Assembly: GCA_900544475.1 (NCBI GenBank)
Contig: UQVU01000055.1
Span: forward strand, 1-10,614
Direction of reading: 5' to 3'
Length of the DNA stretch: 10,614 nucleotides
From: an uncultured Butyricicoccus sp.
Lineage (GTDB): Bacteria; Bacillota; Clostridia; Oscillospirales; Butyricicoccaceae
Position numbers and translations under genes: made by a program. Shown one piece after another: positions 7,472 to 10,614 of this stretch. The notes under the pieces are model-generated. The model was not told where the DNA came from. It made no database searches and saw only the letters and a list, made by a program, of their open reading frames with translations. The first letter of the stretch is position 1; each line of letters begins with the position of its first letter.

Positions 7472-8872
7472 TTATTTTTTAACGGCGAACAGACATCTCA
7501 GTGAAGTCTTTTCGATTTCCGCTTCAATAAATTCGCCAATCCGGATGTCCTCGCCGCGCACGCAGACCAGAAGATTGCCCTCGGTTCGCGCGGTAAACGG
7601 ATACTCCGGTCCCTTGGCCGTGCCGTCAACCAGCAGGCGCAGTTTTCTGCCCTGATACGCCGCCTGCTTTTCTGCTACGATTTCGTCCTGTGCTTTCAGC
7701 AATCGCTCAAAACGGCGCTGCTTTTCCTGCGGCGTTGCGTTATCCTCGTAGGAGGCCGCAGGCGTGCCGGTGCGCGGAGAGTACAGAAACGTGAACAGCA
7801 GGTCAAAGCGCGTTTCCTGCACAAGGTCGAGCGTCTGCTCGAAGTCCGCTTCCGTTTCGCCCGGGAAACCGACGATAATATCGCTCGACAGCGTGATGTC
7901 CGGCATTTTCGCTCTCGCGTCCGCAATCAGCGACTTGTAATGCTCTGCCGTATAGCGTCGGTTCATACGGCACAGAATCTCGTCGCTGCCCGACTGGAAC
8001 GGCAGATGCAGCTGCTTTGCAACCTTTTCGCATTCCGCCATCGCGGTAAACAGACGGGGCGATGCGTCTTTCGGGTGGCTCGTCATGAAGCGCAGCCAGA
8101 AATCGCCGGGAACGGCGTTGAGCCGGCGCAGAAGGTCGGCAAAGTCCACCTTGATGCCGAGGTCCTTGCCGTAGGAGTTGACGTTCTGTCCGAGGAGCGT
8201 TATCTCCTTGTAACCGGCCGCTACCAGCTCGCGCAGCTCCTTTTCGATTTCATCCGGCATACGGCTACGCTCTCTGCCGCGCACATACGGCACGATGCAG
8301 TAAGTGCAGAAGTTATTGCAGCCGTACATGATGGAAAGCCATGCTTTCGCGCCCTCGGCACGCAGCACCGGCAGACCTTCCGCAATGTCGTCCTCGCCGC
8401 CAATGTCAAAGACGCGCTTTTTCTCAGTCCGTACACGGTACAGCAGCGACGGAAAGCGCCAGAGCGCGTGCGTGCCGAACAGGAGATTTACCTGCGGATA
8501 GCTTTTCTTGATTTTTTCGACATTCTTATCCTGCTGCGCCATGCAGCCGCACAGGGCAATGATGACGTCCGGACGCTTTTTCTTGAGATGGCTCAGTGCG
8601 CCGATATTGCCGAACGCACGGTCCTCTGCGTGCTCACGTACCGCGCAGGTGTTGAACAGAATGAAATCCGCCTCTTCGGTCGAGTCGGTCATTGCGTATC
8701 CCATCTCGTGCAGCATGCCGCGGATGCGTTCGGTGTCCGCTTCGTTCTGCTGACAGCCGAAGGTGTGGGTATACGCCTTGGGGCGACGGTCGCCGTTCAG
8801 GCGGGCGACTGCGTCGATATAGGTAAACTGCGTTTGCAGCTGTTCTTCAGAAACATTTTTCTGGGTGGGCAA
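7472..8872 (-). CDS. miaB: tRNA-2-methylthio-N6-dimethylallyladenosine synthase MiaB
   Basis: MiaB is a radical SAM methylthiotransferase that turns i6A37 (made by MiaA) into ms2i6A37, using one [4Fe-4S] cluster for radical chemistry and a second for sulphur handling. The 466 residues show the UPF0004 N-terminal domain with its three cluster cysteines: Cys40 (TFGCQQNEADTER), Cys76 (NTCAVRE) and Cys110 (CGCMAQQ). The radical SAM CxxxCxxC follows at Cys185, Cys189 and Cys192 (YGCNNFCTYCIVPYVRGRE). A TRAM RNA-binding domain occupies about the last 65 residues. CAVRE...GCMAQQ and the IVPYVRGRE context favour MiaB over the related MtaB or RimO. The start is TTG 8872-8870, seven bases after GAGGAGG; no ATG or GTG in frame fits that site. 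The gene begins 14 bases after the DUF2344 gene. With miaA in the same block, the full ms2i6A route is co-encoded. Confidence 0.96.
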   Translation of the reverse strand: MPTQKNVSEEQLQTQFTYIDAVARLNGDRRPKAYTHTFGCQQNEADTERIRGMLHEMGYAMTDSTEEADFILFNTCAVREHAEDRAFGNIGALSHLKKKRPDVIIALCGCMAQQDKNVEKIKKSYPQVNLLFGTHALWRFPSLLYRVRTEKKRVFDIGGEDDIAEGLPVLRAEGAKAWLSIMYGCNNFCTYCIVPYVRGRERSRMPDEIEKELRELVAAGYKEITLLGQNVNSYGKDLGIKVDFADLLRRLNAVPGDFWLRFMTSHPKDASPRLFTAMAECEKVAKQLHLPFQSGSDEILCRMNRRYTAEHYKSLIADARAKMPDITLSSDIIVGFPGETEADFEQTLDLVQETRFDLLFTFLYSPRTGTPAASYEDNATPQEKQRRFERLLKAQDEIVAEKQAAYQGRKLRLLVDGTAKGPEYPFTARTEGNLLVCVRGEDIRIGEFIEAEIEKTSLRCLFAVKK

Positions 8873-8879
8873 GACAATG

Positions 8880-8886
8880 CCTCCTC
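8880..8886 (-). promoter_or_regulatory. Ribosome binding site deciding the miaB TTG start
   Basis: GAGGAGG spans 8886-8880 on the minus strand, directly after the TAA (8889-8887) of the upstream gene and seven bases before TTG 8872. The strong match probably compensates for the weaker start codon. Confidence 0.8.
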
Positions 8887-9555
8887 TTATCGGAATGGAG
8901 CGCCGTCAGCCGTAAACACGTTCATGCGGTGATATTCGCTGAACGGAATTTCGTACTGCGGCAGATACTGGTGAATGGCACGGGTCAGGTATTCCGGACT
9001 CATGTTGTTGTTTCCGGCTGCGGTAGTTACGACTGCCGTTACCTCCTGTTCCCCCTCGCTTACCGTCAGGTCGCGCATCAGCTCGCGCATATTAACGATT
9101 TTCTCGCCGCGCTTGGAGCGCTTGACGATTTCAACGACCGGCCGGCGGAACAAATCGCGAACCGCCTCGGCAAAACCTGCCGGAACGTCCTCTTCAAAGC
9201 CCCATGTGATGCGGTACTGCGACCACTCGATCGAACCGACCTTCATGCCGCCGTCCGACTGCGGATAAATCTCAATCGCACGCAGACCCTCCGGGAATAC
9301 ATCATTCAGCGCTTCCACCGCGTTTTCCGGGACAGCCTCCGAGGTGATGTTGAAGTCGAGAAATTCGCACTCACCCGAGTAGCCGGTCGAAAGCGGCAGG
9401 GCAACCGAAACATAAGCGTGCTGATTGAAGCCTTCGGTAAACCACAGCGGCATCTGGCAGCGAGCCATCGAGCGCTGCATGGTGTGCATCAGGTCGAGGT
9501 GGGAGATATAACGTGCTCTGCCCTCTTTGGCAAACTTCATTCTTGCCTTAAACAT
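8887..9555 (-). CDS. DUF2344 (TIGR03936) radical-SAM-linked protein
   Basis: This is a family of unknown function found next to, or fused to the C terminus of, TIGR03960 radical SAM proteins. Recognition rests on the conserved N-terminal block [10 protein letters not shown] (14-23), [19 protein letters not shown] (40-58), GECEFLDF (61-68), and the later [13 protein letters not shown] region (148-160). The length, 222 residues, fits the stand-alone form. No signal peptide, membrane segment or clear catalytic residue stands out, so it is probably cytoplasmic. The start ATG 9555-9553 overlaps the end of the radical SAM gene by eight bases, with a GGAGG about eight bases upstream inside that gene, so translation of the two is likely coupled. 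In many Firmicutes this pair precedes ribonuclease G or rplU; here it precedes miaB. Family assignment is firm; the role is not known. Confidence 0.9.
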   Translation of the reverse strand: MFKARMKFAKEGRARYISHLDLMHTMQRSMARCQMPLWFTEGFNQHAYVSVALPLSTGYSGECEFLDFNITSEAVPENAVEALNDVFPEGLRAIEIYPQSDGGMKVGSIEWSQYRITWGFEEDVPAGFAEAVRDLFRRPVVEIVKRSKRGEKIVNMRELMRDLTVSEGEQEVTAVVTTAAGNNNMSPEYLTRAIHQYLPQYEIPFSEYHRMNVFTADGAPFR

Positions 9556-10614
9556 GGCATTTTCCTCCCTTCAGCAGTGCGCTTGCGCCGCAGCCGGCAC
9601 ACTGGTGCATGCAGTCCGGCGTGATTTCCGCCTCGCGCGAACGCTCCCACTCGCGCTTCAGGTGCTCCTTGCGCGTACCGCAGCCGATATGGTCCCACGG
9701 GAATACCTCGTCGAGCGGGCGCTGGCGGGACGCATAGAACTCAGGATCGAGTCCGCAGTCGCGGAATGCCTGCATCCACTTCTCGAAGTCGAAGCACTGG
9801 TCCCAGCCGTCCATCTTGCAGCCGCGCTGCCATGCGAGCAGAATAGCCTTGCCCTGGCGGCGGTCGCCGCGGGCGATGACGCCCTCAAGCACCGAGGTTT
9901 CCGCATCATGCCAGTTGTAGGTAACGTTCTTGGTCTTCATAACGACTTTCAGATGCGCCTGCTTCTCTCGGAAGGTTTCAAGCGTATCCTGTGCGTCCCA
10001 TTGGAACGGAGTCTGCGGCTTCGGCACGAAACAGGACGCCGACGCCGTGATACGCACGCCGCGCGCACGGTTCGGTGTGTTTTCGCGCCAGCAGTATGCA
10101 ACCTTCTTGCAGATGTCCGAAATGCCGTCCAGATCTTCGTAGGTCTCGGTCGGCAGACCCATCATGAAATAGAGCTTGACGTTATTCCAGCCGCCTTGAA
10201 AGGCAATCTCGCAGGCATGTAGCACGTCCTCCTCGCGGATGTTCTTGTTGATAACATCACGCAGGCGCTGCGTACCGGCCTCGGGCGCGAAGGTCAAACC
10301 GCCCTTGCGCACCTTCTGCAGACGGCTCATGATATCCATGGAGAAGTTGTCCGCGCGCAGCGACGGCAGCGACAGGCTGATATGGCGCGGCTCGCAGTAA
10401 TCGAGCATACACTCGGTCAGGCCGGACAGCTCGCCGTAGTCACTCGTCGAGAGCGAGGAAAGCGAAATTTCCTCGTATCCCGAGTTTTTCAGCACCGCTT
10501 CCGCCTCTTCTGAACGGTTAAGTGCAATCTGCGTTTCCGCCAGCAGCAGACCAATCTGGCTATCCTGACCGGAGAGCTGCCAGGCATCTTTTAGCAACGG
10601 CAGTGCGTCGGCAT
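9548..10614 (-). CDS. TIGR03960-type radical SAM protein, C-terminal part, N-terminal segment anomalous (runs off window edge)
   Basis: The frame is open from the right edge to TAA 9550-9548. From about 10480 down, the translation matches the second half of TIGR03960 B12-binding-type radical SAM proteins: [15 protein letters not shown], then [47 protein letters not shown], and the C-terminal domain with [11 protein letters not shown] and [13 protein letters not shown]. The tail has cysteines in a C-x3-C-x2-C pattern ([11 protein letters not shown]) plus one near the end. The family usually has about 600 residues, with the catalytic CxxxCxxC just upstream of GYEEISLSS. That motif is not visible: the ~40 codons upstream instead read like TPR repeats and continue in frame to the edge. 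A TTG at 10597 lacks a ribosome site, so I do not regard it as a true start. The enzyme's substrate is unknown. The gene overlaps the DUF2344 gene by eight bases. Confidence 0.85.
   Translation of the reverse strand, partial: ADALPLLKDAWQLSGQDSQIGLLLAETQIALNRSEEAEAVLKNSGYEEISLSSLSTSDYGELSGLTECMLDYCEPRHISLSLPSLRADNFSMDIMSRLQKVRKGGLTFAPEAGTQRLRDVINKNIREEDVLHACEIAFQGGWNNVKLYFMMGLPTETYEDLDGISDICKKVAYCWRENTPNRARGVRITASASCFVPKPQTPFQWDAQDTLETFREKQAHLKVVMKTKNVTYNWHDAETSVLEGVIARGDRRQGKAILLAWQRGCKMDGWDQCFDFEKWMQAFRDCGLDPEFYASRQRPLDEVFPWDHIGCGTRKEHLKREWERSREAEITPDCMHQCAGCGASALLKGGKCHV
10484..10614 (-). other. TPR-like segment joined in frame to the radical SAM gene
   Basis: Translating from the right edge gives [18 protein letters not shown], followed by [20 protein letters not shown]. 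This has the spacing of tetratricopeptide helices: small residues, a paired Leu-Leu-Ala-Glu, and an EEAEAVL second helix. It then runs without a stop into [11 protein letters not shown] of the radical SAM protein. No TPR is expected at this place in the family. The exact join is uncertain because EAEAVLK could belong to either part; it lies roughly between 10484 and 10516. GC content is similar on both sides. Assembly chimera and true fusion are both possible. Confidence 0.6.

Noticed and set aside
7940..8932. A 330-codon plus-strand open frame opposite miaB
   Set aside because: It is codon-aligned with miaB, has no ribosome site and no family resemblance.

Overview
The window is one gap-free block of nine genes, all read from the minus strand (right to left). 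The sequence is fairly GC-rich. The gene order, Gram-positive type MutS, MutL and Hfq, strong GGAGG ribosome sites and several TTG/GTG starts suggest a Clostridia-class Firmicute, plausibly of the Oscillospirales. This placement is inferred from protein style and synteny; no marker gene in the window fixes it.

In transcription order the layout is: (1) the C-terminal part of a TIGR03960-type radical SAM protein, cut by the right edge of the window; (2) its usual partner, a DUF2344/TIGR03936 protein; (3) miaB; (4) mutS; (5) mutL; (6) miaA; (7) hfq; (8) a single-pass HlyD-like membrane-fusion protein; (9) the N-terminal part of a YggS/PLPBP-family PLP-binding protein, cut by the left edge. Neighbours either overlap (8 and 4 bases) or lie 14-39 bases apart. 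I see no internal terminator or promoter, so the block looks like one long operon with its promoter beyond the right edge. No stretch over 300 bases lacks a gene, and I found no tRNA, rRNA, insertion sequence, CRISPR array or long repeat.

Functionally, the operon combines DNA mismatch repair (MutS recognises the mismatch, MutL nicks), both enzymes that convert A37 of tRNA to ms2i6A (MiaA prenylates, MiaB methylthiolates), the RNA-binding protein Hfq, and the front of a cell-envelope/division-type neighbourhood (HlyD-like protein, YggS). The mutL-miaA-hfq order is conserved across distant bacteria, and most of the window is ordinary housekeeping DNA.

The oddest point is at the right edge. The radical SAM reading frame stays open to the border, but its first ~36 visible residues look like tetratricopeptide (TPR) repeats instead of the segment carrying the CxxxCxxC iron-sulphur motif that should lie just upstream. 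This is either an assembly chimera near a contig end or a real rearrangement. Smaller points of interest are a changed second acidic residue in the MutL endonuclease motif, an Hfq rim with a single arginine, and a HlyD-like protein with no transporter partner in view.
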